64,000 nucleotides of DNA from Salegentibacter sediminis (GTDB taxonomy: Bacteria; Bacteroidota; Bacteroidia; Flavobacteriales; Flavobacteriaceae): assembly GCF_002078605.1 (NCBI RefSeq), contig NZ_MSJR01000001.1, forward strand, positions 62,001 to 126,000. Direction: 5' to 3'. The position numbers and the translations under genes are program-made. The notes under the pieces were generated by a model that was given only the letters and a program-made list of their open reading frames with translations, ran no database searches and was not told where the DNA came from. Numbering within the stretch: position 1 is the first letter of the stretch; each line of letters opens with the position of its first letter. Shown here piece after piece: positions 1 to 8,568 of the stretch.

Positions 1-37
1 ATATTGCTGATACTTCAGCAGGATTTACTTCTGCCAT
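1..37 (-). CDS. atpA: ATP synthase F1 subunit alpha, N-terminal fragment
   Basis: Only the first 12 codons lie in the window. The minus strand reads MAEVNPAEVSAI from an ATG at position 37 and runs off the left edge. This matches the usual N-terminus of flavobacterial AtpA, the non-catalytic nucleotide-binding subunit of F1. It follows atpH in the order a-c-b-delta-alpha, so the assignment rests mainly on operon position. Gamma should follow outside the window; in Bacteroidetes beta and epsilon are usually encoded elsewhere. Confidence 0.85.
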   Translation of the reverse strand, partial: MAEVNPAEVSAI

Positions 38-55
38 AATTATTTAGGATAAAAT

Positions 56-74
56 GTCACACTAAAAGTGTGAC
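56..74 (-). other. Perfect 7-bp stem-loop between atpH and atpA
   Basis: GTCACAC and GTGTGAC form a perfect 7-bp inverted repeat around a 5-base loop in the short spacer between atpH and atpA. No long U-tract follows on the minus strand, so it looks more like an mRNA processing or stability hairpin than a terminator. The role is inferred. Confidence 0.5.
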
Positions 75-78
75 GGTT

Positions 79-636
79 TTAATTAAATTTTGAAACGTAT
101 GTGTTGTTTTTTAATTCTCTTTTAAGCCTGTTAAGGTTGCTAGCCACACTGGCATCATATTGCAAATCACCAACCCTCAATACAAAACCACCAATCATAT
201 CTTCATCAACTATATTTTTGATGCTGGCTTCATTTCCGGTTAGTTCTTTAATTTTAGCTTGAACCTTTTCTTCAAGCTCCCTGGTTAAAGGAACCGCGCT
301 TGTAACCACAGCCCGCTGAGTATTATTAATATTATAATACATAGCAATATACTGCCTGGCTACAATCTCTAAAAGATTAATACGGCCGTTCTCTACAAGG
401 ATATCAAAACTACTTAATGTTATAGGGTGAGCATTTTTAAATATCTCCCTAAGAGCACTTTTTTTAACTCCGGATTTAACTACCGGGCTACCAAGCATAC
501 TTTTTAGGTCTTTACTGTTAGCAATGGTTTGAGATATGCTTTGCATATCATCATATACCGCATCGGTGGCGTTTTTATCTTTTGCCAGACCGATTATTGC
601 CTTAGCGTAACGTTGTGCTGCCCTGGTTCCTTTCAT
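79..636 (-). CDS. atpH: ATP synthase F1 subunit delta (OSCP)
   Basis: This 185-residue protein has the length and layout of the delta subunit, which links the F1 head to the peripheral b-subunit stalk. The N-terminal part is a helical bundle starting MKGTRAAQRYAKAI. The C-terminal part carries the family pattern around GGFVLRVGDLQYDASV, close to the conserved GG(x)xxxxGxxxxDxS motif that ends most delta subunits. It lies 6 bp downstream of atpF and 41 bp upstream of atpA on the minus strand, so it belongs to the same transcript. The start ATG at 636 is the natural one, because upstream is the atpF stop. Confidence 0.96.
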   Translation of the reverse strand: MKGTRAAQRYAKAIIGLAKDKNATDAVYDDMQSISQTIANSKDLKSMLGSPVVKSGVKKSALREIFKNAHPITLSSFDILVENGRINLLEIVARQYIAMYYNINNTQRAVVTSAVPLTRELEEKVQAKIKELTGNEASIKNIVDEDMIGGFVLRVGDLQYDASVASNLNRLKRELKNNTYVSKFN

Positions 637-642
637 CTTAAA

Positions 643-1140
643 TTAGTTTAAAGTAGAAACATCGCCAAGCATCTTTTCAATCATTTGATGCTGTTTTTCA
701 TCACTTGAAAGTTCCTTACGAATTACTTTTTCTGCGATTTCAATAGAAAGTGTTGCAACATGATTTTTCAATTCAGTCATTGCTGCCTGCTTTTCCAATT
801 TAATGTTTTCCTGGGCCTGAGTTACAATCCTATCGGCTTTCTTCTGAGCATCTTCAGTGGCTTCGGCAATTATCTTTTCCTTAATTTCACGAGCTTCTTT
901 AAGGATGGCATCTCTCTCGGCACGAGCTTCTTTTAAAAGCTGCTCGTTATCGGCTTTAAGATTTTGCATTTCCTTACGGGCTTCTTCAGCAGAAGCAAGG
1001 GCATCGTTAATTGATTCTTCCCGCTTATTAACTGCGCCAAGGATTGGTCTCCAGGCAAACTTCGCCATAATGAAGATAAGCACCAGAAACACAATTGTTT
1101 GCCAGAAAAATAATCCAAATTCAGGAGTTATTAAATCCAT
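643..1140 (-). CDS. atpF: ATP synthase F0 subunit b
   Basis: This 165-residue protein has one N-terminal membrane helix (about residues 8-28) followed by a long, charged, Ala/Glu/Lys-rich helix. That is the layout of the b subunit, which forms the peripheral stalk as a dimer and holds F1 still against the rotating c-ring. The residues RPILGAVNKREE just after the membrane helix are typical of the family. Only 6 bp separate it from atpH. An 89-bp spacer with a strong hairpin separates it from atpE upstream, so its expression may be partly uncoupled from atpE. The plus-strand ORF at 857-1165 is an antisense shadow. Confidence 0.96.
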   Translation of the reverse strand: MDLITPEFGLFFWQTIVFLVLIFIMAKFAWRPILGAVNKREESINDALASAEEARKEMQNLKADNEQLLKEARAERDAILKEAREIKEKIIAEATEDAQKKADRIVTQAQENIKLEKQAAMTELKNHVATLSIEIAEKVIRKELSSDEKQHQMIEKMLGDVSTLN

Positions 1141-1176
1141 AATCTATATAATAAAAAAGTTTTAAAGCATCATTTG

Positions 1177-1220
1177 TAAAAAACCGCTTCGCAACCAACC
1201 GTTGCGAAGTGGCTTTTTTT
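1177..1220 (-). terminator. Strong hairpin with T-tract between atpE and atpF
   Basis: The arms CCGCTTCGCAAC and GTTGCGAAGTGG pair over 12 bp (one G-U) around a 5-base loop. The arms are flanked by A- and T-runs, so read on the minus strand the stem is followed by about six U residues. This is the structure of an intrinsic terminator inside the atp operon, just after atpE. It could act as a partial terminator or as a 3' stabilizer that raises the amount of c-subunit mRNA relative to the genes after it. The structure is directly visible; the role is inferred. Confidence 0.7.
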
Positions 1221-1229
1221 AAGGTTTGA

Positions 1230-1451
1230 TTATCTAAGTACACCAAGTAAAGCGGCAACCACCCCAAAAAGGGCAACACCTTCTACAAGTGCAGCGGCGA
1301 TAATCATAGCTGTTTGGATCTTTCCAGAAGCTTCTGGCTGACGGGCAATAGCGTCCATTGCTGAACCACCGATTTTACCAACACCAATAGCCGCTCCAAC
1401 TACTGCTAATCCAGCTCCTAGAGCTGCAAGACCTACATACAATAATTCCAT
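1230..1451 (-). CDS. atpE: ATP synthase F0 subunit c
   Basis: This 73-residue protein is a hairpin of two membrane helices. The first is rich in small residues (GLAALGAGLAVVGAAIGVG), the polar loop carries ARQPE (residues 36-40), and the second contains the proton-carrying carboxylate Glu57 in ALVEGVAL. It forms the rotating c-ring of F0. The glutamine/serine pattern of Na+-binding c subunits is not evident, so proton coupling is the better reading. It lies 23 bp after atpB and is followed by the hairpin at 1177-1220. Confidence 0.97.
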   Translation of the reverse strand: MELLYVGLAALGAGLAVVGAAIGVGKIGGSAMDAIARQPEASGKIQTAMIIAAALVEGVALFGVVAALLGVLR

Positions 1452-1474
1452 AATAGATAAATTAAAAATTAAAA

Positions 1475-2563
1475 TTAATGATGTTCATGTTCCGCAACCG
1501 CCATTCCGATAAACAGGGCAGACAGCATTGTAAAAATAAACGCTTGAAGGAATGCTACCAGCAATTCCAGTATTGTGATGAAAAGTGCAAACGGTACCGA
1601 AATTCCGGCTACACCGGCACTCTCCAGTATAAATATCAATCCTAATAAACTCAAAATAATAATATGACCCGCCGTAATATTAGCAAACAAACGAATCATA
1701 AGGGCGATTGGCTTAATAAAAACACCCAACACCTCCACTACAGCCAAAATAGGCTTTACAAACGTAGGAATACCCGGCATCCAGAACACGTGTTTCCAGT
1801 AGTCTTTATTTCCATTCATAACGATAAGTGCAAGGGTGAATAACCCAAGAGAAACCGTTACTGCAATATTACCTGTTACGTTAGCCGCCCCAGGCAAAAG
1901 ACCTAATAAGTTGGTGATCCAGATAAAGAAAAACACGGTAAGCAAAAAGGGCATAAACTTCATATACTTCTTTTCGCCAATTTGTGGTTTTGCGATCTCA
2001 TCGCGCACAAATAAAACCAGGGTTTCCAATACATTATTGAAACCTTTTGGAGCGTGTTCGTTCTTCTTATGAAAACCGGCCAATCCAAAGAAAAACCAGA
2101 TCATTAAAATCACGGTTAAAAACATGGCCGCAACATTCTTAGTAATAGAAAGATCCAGAGGTGCAGAAGCATTTTGTGGGTGATGCTCTTCATCAAAAAC
2201 CACAGTTTCAGCTCCATCTTCCAATTTATAGATGGTTTCGTGATAGTTTACAAAGCTCATCCCATCCTTTTCCACGATGTATTCCCCTTCGGTATCATGA
2301 TGGAACTCACTGGACATAAAAGTCACCAGGCCGTTCTCAGTCCATAGAATAACAGGTAACGGAAGTGTAAAAGAATTATCGCCTTTCCCGAAAAAATGCC
2401 ATCCATGGGAATCTCCAATATGATGCAGGATCATATCTGTAGGATTAAATTTTTCTTCAGTTTCATTTTCAACCGGATCGGCCGAGGCAAAAGCTAAAAA
2501 AGGAAGTAAGGCGAAGGCTAGTGTTAACGTCACTATAATCTTAAAAGATTTATGTGCTATCAT
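1475..2563 (-). CDS. atpB: ATP synthase F0 subunit a, with long N-terminal extension
   Basis: Subunit a forms the proton half-channels against the c-ring. The C-terminal two thirds carry the membrane helices with the essential arginine at R291 in LMIRLFANITAGH, and a late helix with LELLVAFLQAFIF. At 362 residues it is about 90 longer than the E. coli protein. The extra N-terminus holds a signal-like hydrophobic segment (residues 8-27) and about 110 polar residues before the first core helix near 143. This extension is usual in Bacteroidetes. The gene ends in a His-rich tail (EHEHH) and lies 23 bp before atpE. Confidence 0.96.
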   Translation of the reverse strand: MIAHKSFKIIVTLTLAFALLPFLAFASADPVENETEEKFNPTDMILHHIGDSHGWHFFGKGDNSFTLPLPVILWTENGLVTFMSSEFHHDTEGEYIVEKDGMSFVNYHETIYKLEDGAETVVFDEEHHPQNASAPLDLSITKNVAAMFLTVILMIWFFFGLAGFHKKNEHAPKGFNNVLETLVLFVRDEIAKPQIGEKKYMKFMPFLLTVFFFIWITNLLGLLPGAANVTGNIAVTVSLGLFTLALIVMNGNKDYWKHVFWMPGIPTFVKPILAVVEVLGVFIKPIALMIRLFANITAGHIIILSLLGLIFILESAGVAGISVPFALFITILELLVAFLQAFIFTMLSALFIGMAVAEHEHH

Positions 2564-2698
2564 AGTACCTGTTCTGCTTAAAAATTATGGGCTCTAAATT
2601 TCGCTGCAAAGGTATACTTTTAATTTTTATCTGAAAGCCCCACTTATAAATTTTTAAACCGAAACTTCATTTTAAGGATTTCGTTGAGAGACAATCAC

Positions 2699-3085
2699 TT
2701 ATTTTAAATTAATAAGCTTCACGACATAAAGGGTTTCAAAGATCAAAAACAAAAAATAAGGGATAAAAAAAGCAAGGATATTTAAAAAAACCGAGGAGAC
2801 TTCACTTAAAATGAGGGGTAAAAGGAATACAATCGCCGCCAGCATCTTTAAAAGACTAAGACCCATAAAAGCAAAACCGGTTTTGTCCTGAAAATTATGA
2901 TGCACCCAAATCAGAATGCTGTAAATGATGAAAGTAGCGAAAAAGTGAAAAAGATAAACCGCCCAAACAGGATAGAAGAGCTCACTTTCAAAAATAAAAT
3001 TCAACAGTAAATATTGTGTTACAAAAAGTAGGATGCTAAAAGGAAGAAAAACCTTTAAAAATCCTGATAATTTATTATTCTGCAT
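2699..3085 (-). CDS. Small four-helix membrane protein of the atp locus (DUF6168-like)
   Basis: This 128-residue protein has four predicted membrane helices and almost no soluble part. It sits 4 bp downstream of atpZ and 135 bp upstream of atpB, the place occupied by atpI in other bacteria. I recall proteins of this kind in flavobacteria being named DUF6168; that name is from memory. A role in c-ring or F0 assembly, or Mg2+ uptake as proposed for AtpI/AtpZ, is suggested only by position. No catalytic motif is visible. Confidence 0.7.
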   Translation of the reverse strand: MQNNKLSGFLKVFLPFSILLFVTQYLLLNFIFESELFYPVWAVYLFHFFATFIIYSILIWVHHNFQDKTGFAFMGLSLLKMLAAIVFLLPLILSEVSSVFLNILAFFIPYFLFLIFETLYVVKLINLK

Positions 3086-3089
3086 AATA

Positions 3090-3305
3090 TTAATCCTCGT
3101 CGCTTATATCCTTTAAACCTCTAAAAACCTGGTAAAGGGCCACAAACACCCCCAGCAGGGAGAGTGAAATGGTATAAGCTGAATATTTATTCGGAAATTT
3201 TTCGTCCAACCAAATCCCAGCAAAAACACCGGCTGCGATAATAATGCCCATCTGAAAGGCAATATTCACATAGGCCAAATACTTATTAGGCTGATCTTTT
3301 TTCAT
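3090..3305 (-). CDS. atpZ: AtpZ/AtpI-family protein
   Basis: This 71-residue protein has two membrane helices. It shows the family pattern of a first helix followed by GIWLDEKFPNK and a second helix ending at a positively charged loop (QVFRGLKDISDED). That is characteristic of AtpZ/ATPase_gene1 proteins encoded upstream of F0 genes, thought to aid ATP synthase assembly or divalent cation supply. Its start codon lies inside the end of the bactofilin gene (20-bp overlap), which suggests translational coupling. It is the first clearly ATP-synthase-related gene of the operon. Confidence 0.88.
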   Translation of the reverse strand: MKKDQPNKYLAYVNIAFQMGIIIAAGVFAGIWLDEKFPNKYSAYTISLSLLGVFVALYQVFRGLKDISDED

Positions 3306-3687
3306 CCTTTTGTTTAAGCGATTTCACATCGCCATTCATCTGGCAGGTGGCATTAAAAGTGGCTCCAGGCTCAATAGCAAGTTTCCCGGCACTAACTTCC
3401 CCTTCAATAACCGCCGAGGCCCTCAGGCTTAAAGTTCCTGTTACATGTAGATTTCCGTCTATTTTACCTTCAATATCGGCATGTTGGCATTCCAATTTAC
3501 CTTTTATTAGTCCGCCTTCGCTAATCACCACCTTCCCGGCGGTTGTAAGGTTGCCGTCTAAAGTGCCTTCAATCCTGAATCCTCCTTTCCCGCTAATGTC
3601 TCCGGTGATAGTGGTTCCGGCGGCAATTCGGTTTTGTTCATTGGTATTTCCTGGTAGGGACTTAGATTTTTTTTGATCTGAAAACAT
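3286..3687 (-). CDS. Bactofilin (polymer-forming cytoskeletal protein)
   Basis: This 133-residue protein has the bactofilin (DUF583) core: a run of short beta-helix repeats from about residue 25 to 110, visible as recurring ISGKGGFRIEGTLDGNL- and IEGKIDGNLHVTG-like units. Short polar tails flank it. Bactofilins self-assemble into membrane-associated filaments that scaffold envelope proteins, often peptidoglycan enzymes. It lies 10 bp after porW/sprE and overlaps atpZ by 20 bp, so it joins the PorW gene and the ATP synthase operon. The partner it scaffolds cannot be read from sequence. Confidence 0.9.
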   Translation of the reverse strand: MFSDQKKSKSLPGNTNEQNRIAAGTTITGDISGKGGFRIEGTLDGNLTTAGKVVISEGGLIKGKLECQHADIEGKIDGNLHVTGTLSLRASAVIEGEVSAGKLAIEPGATFNATCQMNGDVKSLKQKDEKRSA

Positions 3688-3697
3688 AAGTAGGGTT

Positions 3698-6223
3698 TTA
3701 ATTATTGGGGAGTGGGTAAGCGTCTAAATTTTTATGAATTTGTACAATTCTATAATTTTCTGTTGATATGGCAATGGCCTCATCATCAATTTTAAATTCC
3801 TTATTCTGAAGCAATTCTGTAAAGCCTAAAGCCCTTTTTCTGTTCTCTAATCCATGAACCACTACAAAAATAGTAGCGGGATCATAAATATCCACAGAAG
3901 TTTTAAGCCCGTAACCCAGCTTCGCAATGGCATTGTCTATTTTCGCTTTTAGGCTTGAAGCCGCTTCCTTTTCGGCAAAATCAAAGGTGTAGATCAACTT
4001 AAAATTAGTTTGAATACTGTCCCGGTTAAATTCCATTCCCGAAAGTGCTGGAATAGTCTTATTGATTAATTCCCGTGCTTTCTTCCCCTCTTCAGTTTGA
4101 GAATAGGTTAAAGCAACATGGTTAAGGGCATCCTTATAAGCCTCAAGTCCAAGTAATCTACCGGTGGCCATAGCTTTTAATAATTCAAATTTTGGCAGGA
4201 TCTCCTCTCCAGAAAATTCATTGATATACTTGTTGGTCTCCACGAGGACCTCATCATATTTTTCCTCTTCAAATCTTCTGTAAACTTCAGCATAAATCGC
4301 TTCAGGAGAATTCTCATCTTCTGTAATAGCCCGGGGATTTAAAATATAAGTAGCATAACGTGAATCGGGATAATTTTTGAGGATATCCTGCTTTATGCTT
4401 TCCTGATCAGCGAGACGGCCCATAGTCCCATATATTTGGTATAAATTATATTTAGCGGGAAGAATAAGGTCTTCGTTTGTACTGTCATTCAGCAAGGCTT
4501 CGAGATTTTCAGCAGCTCTTTGATATTGCTTATATTTTTCTTTGTAAATAATTCCCAATTGATAGCGGGCCATATTGCGATCACTGGCCAGGCTATCCAG
4601 GATTCGTTGATCTGTAGGGATCATATCTACGTAAGTCATAGGATCAAAACGCGGGTCATCCTCAAAATTTATTTCAGCAAGTTCAGATTCTTCGGTCGTA
4701 TCCCGCTCAACAAAACCAAGTTCACCCCATCGCCAATTATCTGCTAAAGGCCGGTTCCCCCAAATATTTTTAAAAGTCTGAAGTCCGTTTTGCAACCTGC
4801 TTTCGTTATAAAAATAGAAATTACGGGCGCCTCCGGGAGCTGGCATCCCCCCTGGACCCGGAAGTGAAGTCTGCGGAAGATCTTCCACAACGATTCCAGC
4901 GAGTCTATCAGACTCGGCTTTTGTTTTTAAGTCTTCAATATGAGCCGTAAAATACTCAAGTTGTTCATCAGGAAGCATACTGCTCAGTCTTAAAATACTG
5001 TCGTTTCTTGCCAGACTTTCTTCATATAAAATAACATCTTCCAGGTTATCGCGTTTCTTTTTGATAGTCCGGTATTCCCTTAGTCGGGGAGACATCACCG
5101 CCAGGGTACTGTCGTAATATTTACTGGCATCGCGATATTTTGCATCCTCAAAGTTCCTGTTGGCCAGGATCTCATAATTAATAGATTTTAAAAATTTATC
5201 GCTAATTGGGGCTCGCAATGATTTATTATAATATTCCACCGCAAGACGCGTGGAATCGATATTCCGGTAATATTCCCCTATTTGAAAATAGATCTTATCG
5301 AGATACGGCCGGTTTTCCCGGTCTTCTTCCAGTTCTGTAAGCAATTCTCTTAATTGGTAATTTTCTCCCTGGTTGTAATCGAAATTCCGGGCTTTTGCCA
5401 CATAGGCGTTAACCATATAAACCCTTGGAGATTTTCGGTTTAATTCTATAACCTTATCGAAAGCCTTATTCGCAGGACCGGGTTGTTCTATCCGGTTATA
5501 CAGCTGCCCCAGAATGTAATAATATCTCCCTTTTTGCTCATTTTTATCGGTAAGTTCTGCAGCTTTTTGGAGTGGTACCACGGCACTATCAAGCTGTTGA
5601 AGATTAACAAAGGCCTGGGCTAAAGTGGCATTGGCATCGGCGAAGGCCTGACTTTCCAGGTCTTCCTGCCTCAGGATATTTTTTAAATTTTTGATTGCAA
5701 GCCGATTATTGTCCAACCGCATATTCGTTTTTTCCCGCCAAATCTGGGCGGTATTTATATTATTGCTCGCCGGATATTTGTGCAGGATATAGTTGAAGGC
5801 TTCGAGCGCCGGGATAAACCGCTGCTCATAATATCTTGCCTTTCCCAGCAACAGATAAGCTTCATCTATTTGTGGGTTTCGCTCCTTCCCTTCAATTAGC
5901 ATGGAGTGTTTCTGAATGGCTTTTACTGCTTTTTCTTCGGCTACACCAAAATTCTTATTTCTAATGCTATCCGGAAGCAGGATTTGCTCATCAATTTGCA
6001 TACGCTCTATAGGAAGGATATCCCAGAAATTATCTTCGTAAGCCTGGATAAGTTCCTCCCGCCCTTGCTCCAGAGCGAGATTGCCGTTATAAAGGGTATT
6101 ATACTCTGTAGTTACCGCATGGTAGTTCCGGTTTAGAAATTTGTTTTTTTTGCGCGAACAGCCAAGAACACCGCCCACCAGGATAAGAAGCACAAAAATT
6201 TTAGTAAAAATATTCAAAATCAA
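3698..6223 (-). CDS. porW: Type IX secretion / gliding lipoprotein PorW (SprE)
   Basis: This 841-residue protein starts with a lipoprotein signal (LVGGVLGC, lipidated Cys22). It continues with SRKKNKFLNRNYHAVTTEYN, typical of the PorW/SprE family, and then many TPR-like helical repeats from about residue 110 to 750. In Flavobacterium johnsoniae SprE and in Porphyromonas PorW are needed for type IX secretion, and SprE also for gliding. The middle part (about 430-560) is Pro/Gly-rich and less repetitive. It sits 10 bp upstream of the bactofilin gene on the same strand. Other T9SS genes are not in the window, which is normal because they are scattered. Confidence 0.88.
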   Translation of the reverse strand: MILNIFTKIFVLLILVGGVLGCSRKKNKFLNRNYHAVTTEYNTLYNGNLALEQGREELIQAYEDNFWDILPIERMQIDEQILLPDSIRNKNFGVAEEKAVKAIQKHSMLIEGKERNPQIDEAYLLLGKARYYEQRFIPALEAFNYILHKYPASNNINTAQIWREKTNMRLDNNRLAIKNLKNILRQEDLESQAFADANATLAQAFVNLQQLDSAVVPLQKAAELTDKNEQKGRYYYILGQLYNRIEQPGPANKAFDKVIELNRKSPRVYMVNAYVAKARNFDYNQGENYQLRELLTELEEDRENRPYLDKIYFQIGEYYRNIDSTRLAVEYYNKSLRAPISDKFLKSINYEILANRNFEDAKYRDASKYYDSTLAVMSPRLREYRTIKKKRDNLEDVILYEESLARNDSILRLSSMLPDEQLEYFTAHIEDLKTKAESDRLAGIVVEDLPQTSLPGPGGMPAPGGARNFYFYNESRLQNGLQTFKNIWGNRPLADNWRWGELGFVERDTTEESELAEINFEDDPRFDPMTYVDMIPTDQRILDSLASDRNMARYQLGIIYKEKYKQYQRAAENLEALLNDSTNEDLILPAKYNLYQIYGTMGRLADQESIKQDILKNYPDSRYATYILNPRAITEDENSPEAIYAEVYRRFEEEKYDEVLVETNKYINEFSGEEILPKFELLKAMATGRLLGLEAYKDALNHVALTYSQTEEGKKARELINKTIPALSGMEFNRDSIQTNFKLIYTFDFAEKEAASSLKAKIDNAIAKLGYGLKTSVDIYDPATIFVVVHGLENRKRALGFTELLQNKEFKIDDEAIAISTENYRIVQIHKNLDAYPLPNN

Positions 6224-6307
6224 CCGGTTCTGGATAGTATAATTAACTCAACTACCACTGTTTTAGTATGTAAAAATACGCTTCTTTTTAGAAACAAAAA
6301 CCGGTTT

Positions 6308-7033
6308 TTAGATATTCTCGGGTTGGTGCAGCTTATGTTCTCCCGAAAAATAATCTTCCAGCTCCTTCAAGGTTGCTTCTGAAGTCTCTATGTCTTTCAC
6401 CACTTCCCCTTTATCCAACACCACTATACGTTCACAAACTTCGGTAACATGAATCAAATCGTGGCTGGAGATAAGAAAGCTGGTGGTATTAGTTGCGGCC
6501 CGTTCTCTAATGATCTTTTTTAACCGAATCTGGGTAGTTGGATCAAGGTTGGCAAAAGGTTCATCTAAGATCACTACCCGTGGATCCCCTATAAGAGCGG
6601 CTACAATGCCTACCTTTTTCTGATTTCCTTTGGAAAGGTCACGCAGGTACTTTTTACGGCCGAGAATCTCCCCATGGAAAAAGTCTTCAAATTCTGCTAA
6701 AAGCCCATCTACATCGGCTTTGTTGCGATTTCTTAACTCCCCCACGAAATAAAAATATTCTTCAGGGGTGAGATATCCAATCAGGAAGCTTTCATCAATA
6801 AAAGAAGAGGTAAAGCTTTTCCATTCTTCGTTTTGACTTACGGTAATTTCGTGATTGAATATATTCCCCGTGGTGGGTTGAATAAGATCCAGGAGAAGAC
6901 TGAAAAACGTGGTTTTTCCTGCCCCGTTATTTCCAACCAGGCCAAAATTCTGGCCAGCCGGGATATCGAGGTGCTCTATATCAAGAACCTTTATTCCATT
7001 GTAAACTTTGGTGATATTCGTTGCGGTAATCAT
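6308..7033 (-). CDS. ABC transporter ATP-binding protein
   Basis: This 241-residue ATPase subunit has a complete motif set: Walker A GNNGAGKT (34-41), signature LSKGNQ (133-138), Walker B VVILDEP (153-159) and switch His191 in SSHD. The signature resembles exporters of the bacteriocin/Na+/drug type (LSKGNxKK). It lies 11 bp after a DUF5687 membrane protein and should energize that protein as its permease. The substrate is unknown. Confidence 0.93.
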   Translation of the reverse strand: MITATNITKVYNGIKVLDIEHLDIPAGQNFGLVGNNGAGKTTFFSLLLDLIQPTTGNIFNHEITVSQNEEWKSFTSSFIDESFLIGYLTPEEYFYFVGELRNRNKADVDGLLAEFEDFFHGEILGRKKYLRDLSKGNQKKVGIVAALIGDPRVVILDEPFANLDPTTQIRLKKIIRERAATNTTSFLISSHDLIHVTEVCERIVVLDKGEVVKDIETSEATLKELEDYFSGEHKLHQPENI

Positions 7034-7044
7034 AAATTAGATAT

Positions 7045-8529
7045 TTATTCTGTGGTTTCTTTAAAACCATTAATCATTGCATATTTTCTTTCCTGGTAGC
7101 GTTTGGCGATGCCATTTAACAACAGCGGCCTTAAAAGCAGGCCGGCAACTCCCAGAGCCGACAAGAGTCCTAAGGCTGTTTCCATTCCTAAAAATTTGTC
7201 TGTAAGCCAATAAATCAGCACGGGTAACGCCATTAATGGCAAACTTACCAGCCATTGTGTGGCTCCGGTTCCCTGATAATTCATAAACGGACTTTTATCC
7301 AGGTCTATTCGCTTTTTATTAAATGATCCGGCATATAATAATATGGGTACGTTCACGCCTATATTATATAACGCACAAACCATATTTATTAATAAAATAT
7401 TCCACCCAAAGTAGATATAAGGTGTAGATAGGACCGCTAAAACCACTACGCTAAAACTTATAAGCCCGGCTTTAGAGGCCAGGTATTGTTTCATCGGTAT
7501 ATTCTGCGACATGATCATCGGGTAGTAGGAAGCATCCCAGGAAGGCACAAACTGGCCGAAATTGATCATAAAAATACCTGTGATGAAAATTCCGACGAAA
7601 ACATAAAACCAGGGCATCCCCTGATAAATGTCATTGGGATAAAAGAAAAGCCCGTATCCCAATAACAACAGAGACATATAAATGGTGGTCTTTGGCCTTT
7701 TATTTCTCCAAATAAGTTTGAGATCTAATTGTAGAAAAGGCGCTATACCCCCAAATTTTCGGGTCCACTCGAAATCACGGGTATCGTTGCTGGCCTTTTT
7801 TTGCTTCAAACCGGCATCCAGGTAGAATTCACCTTCCAGGTTATGTTGGTTCCATTTGTAAAGAATGACCAGTAAAATAACCGGAATCACAGCTAAATAA
7901 GGAGTGACCAAAACAAAATCCAAAAGCCTTCCGAAGTAAAAACTAATTTCAAAAACCTGAAAATATTCTAAGGCCGCTAAAACCACAATGAATAAGATCA
8001 CGGGGATAAGCGCCTTCAGGTTGTCGGTGAAGCGTTTTTTAATGATAAAATTACTGTAATTCACACATAGGCTTAAGGCAATCATTGCTACCATCCAGCC
8101 CAGTATTGATGACACAGAATATTCATTTTTATAGATATTGAAGAGTCCAAAGGGAATTATAATAAATAAAGGAAGGAAGTTATAGAAGGAATACAGGCTT
8201 TTTATAAGCACGAAATTCACCACTTTTCGCCTGGGAATAGGCAATAACATAAGCGGTTTTATATCCATCACAGGGAGGGTTTGCAGCATAAACCTCAACC
8301 CAAGCTCAAGGACCAACCAAAACAAAACAAAGCTATTTACAAGTTGAAGCGGATCTTCGCCGGGAAAAAATTCCTGTAAAAGTGGGTATAAGCCTACCCC
8401 GAAAAATAAAAATACAGCAGAGAAATAAAGAGCCAGGAAAAACATCAGAATTCTAAGGCCCAGACTTTTCCCCAGACTTGCCGACCTAAAAAAAGCTTTC
8501 CACTCCAGAGATAAAAAACGAGTAAACAT
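7045..8529 (-). CDS. DUF5687 family ABC exporter permease
   Basis: This large membrane protein has about twelve hydrophobic segments, a pattern I recognise as DUF5687, which in Bacteroidetes is paired with an ABC ATPase. The track starts it at 8568, but the first 13 codons look unlike the family. The ATG at 8529 (MFTRFLSLEWKAFFRSASLG) gives the usual start, so I place it there (494 residues). It is 11 bp upstream of the ATPase gene, and the two probably form one exporter. No extracellular substrate-binding partner is visible. Confidence 0.85.
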   Translation of the reverse strand: MFTRFLSLEWKAFFRSASLGKSLGLRILMFFLALYFSAVFLFFGVGLYPLLQEFFPGEDPLQLVNSFVLFWLVLELGLRFMLQTLPVMDIKPLMLLPIPRRKVVNFVLIKSLYSFYNFLPLFIIIPFGLFNIYKNEYSVSSILGWMVAMIALSLCVNYSNFIIKKRFTDNLKALIPVILFIVVLAALEYFQVFEISFYFGRLLDFVLVTPYLAVIPVILLVILYKWNQHNLEGEFYLDAGLKQKKASNDTRDFEWTRKFGGIAPFLQLDLKLIWRNKRPKTTIYMSLLLLGYGLFFYPNDIYQGMPWFYVFVGIFITGIFMINFGQFVPSWDASYYPMIMSQNIPMKQYLASKAGLISFSVVVLAVLSTPYIYFGWNILLINMVCALYNIGVNVPILLYAGSFNKKRIDLDKSPFMNYQGTGATQWLVSLPLMALPVLIYWLTDKFLGMETALGLLSALGVAGLLLRPLLLNGIAKRYQERKYAMINGFKETTE

Positions 8530-8568
8530 AATTGCTAATTTCCAATGTAAGTAATGAAAAATAGTCAA

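Noticed and set aside
857-1165. Plus-strand 102-residue ORF over atpF
   Set aside because: It is antisense to a firmly identified gene, its Ser/Arg/Leu-rich composition is typical of shadow frames, and it has no recognizable domain.
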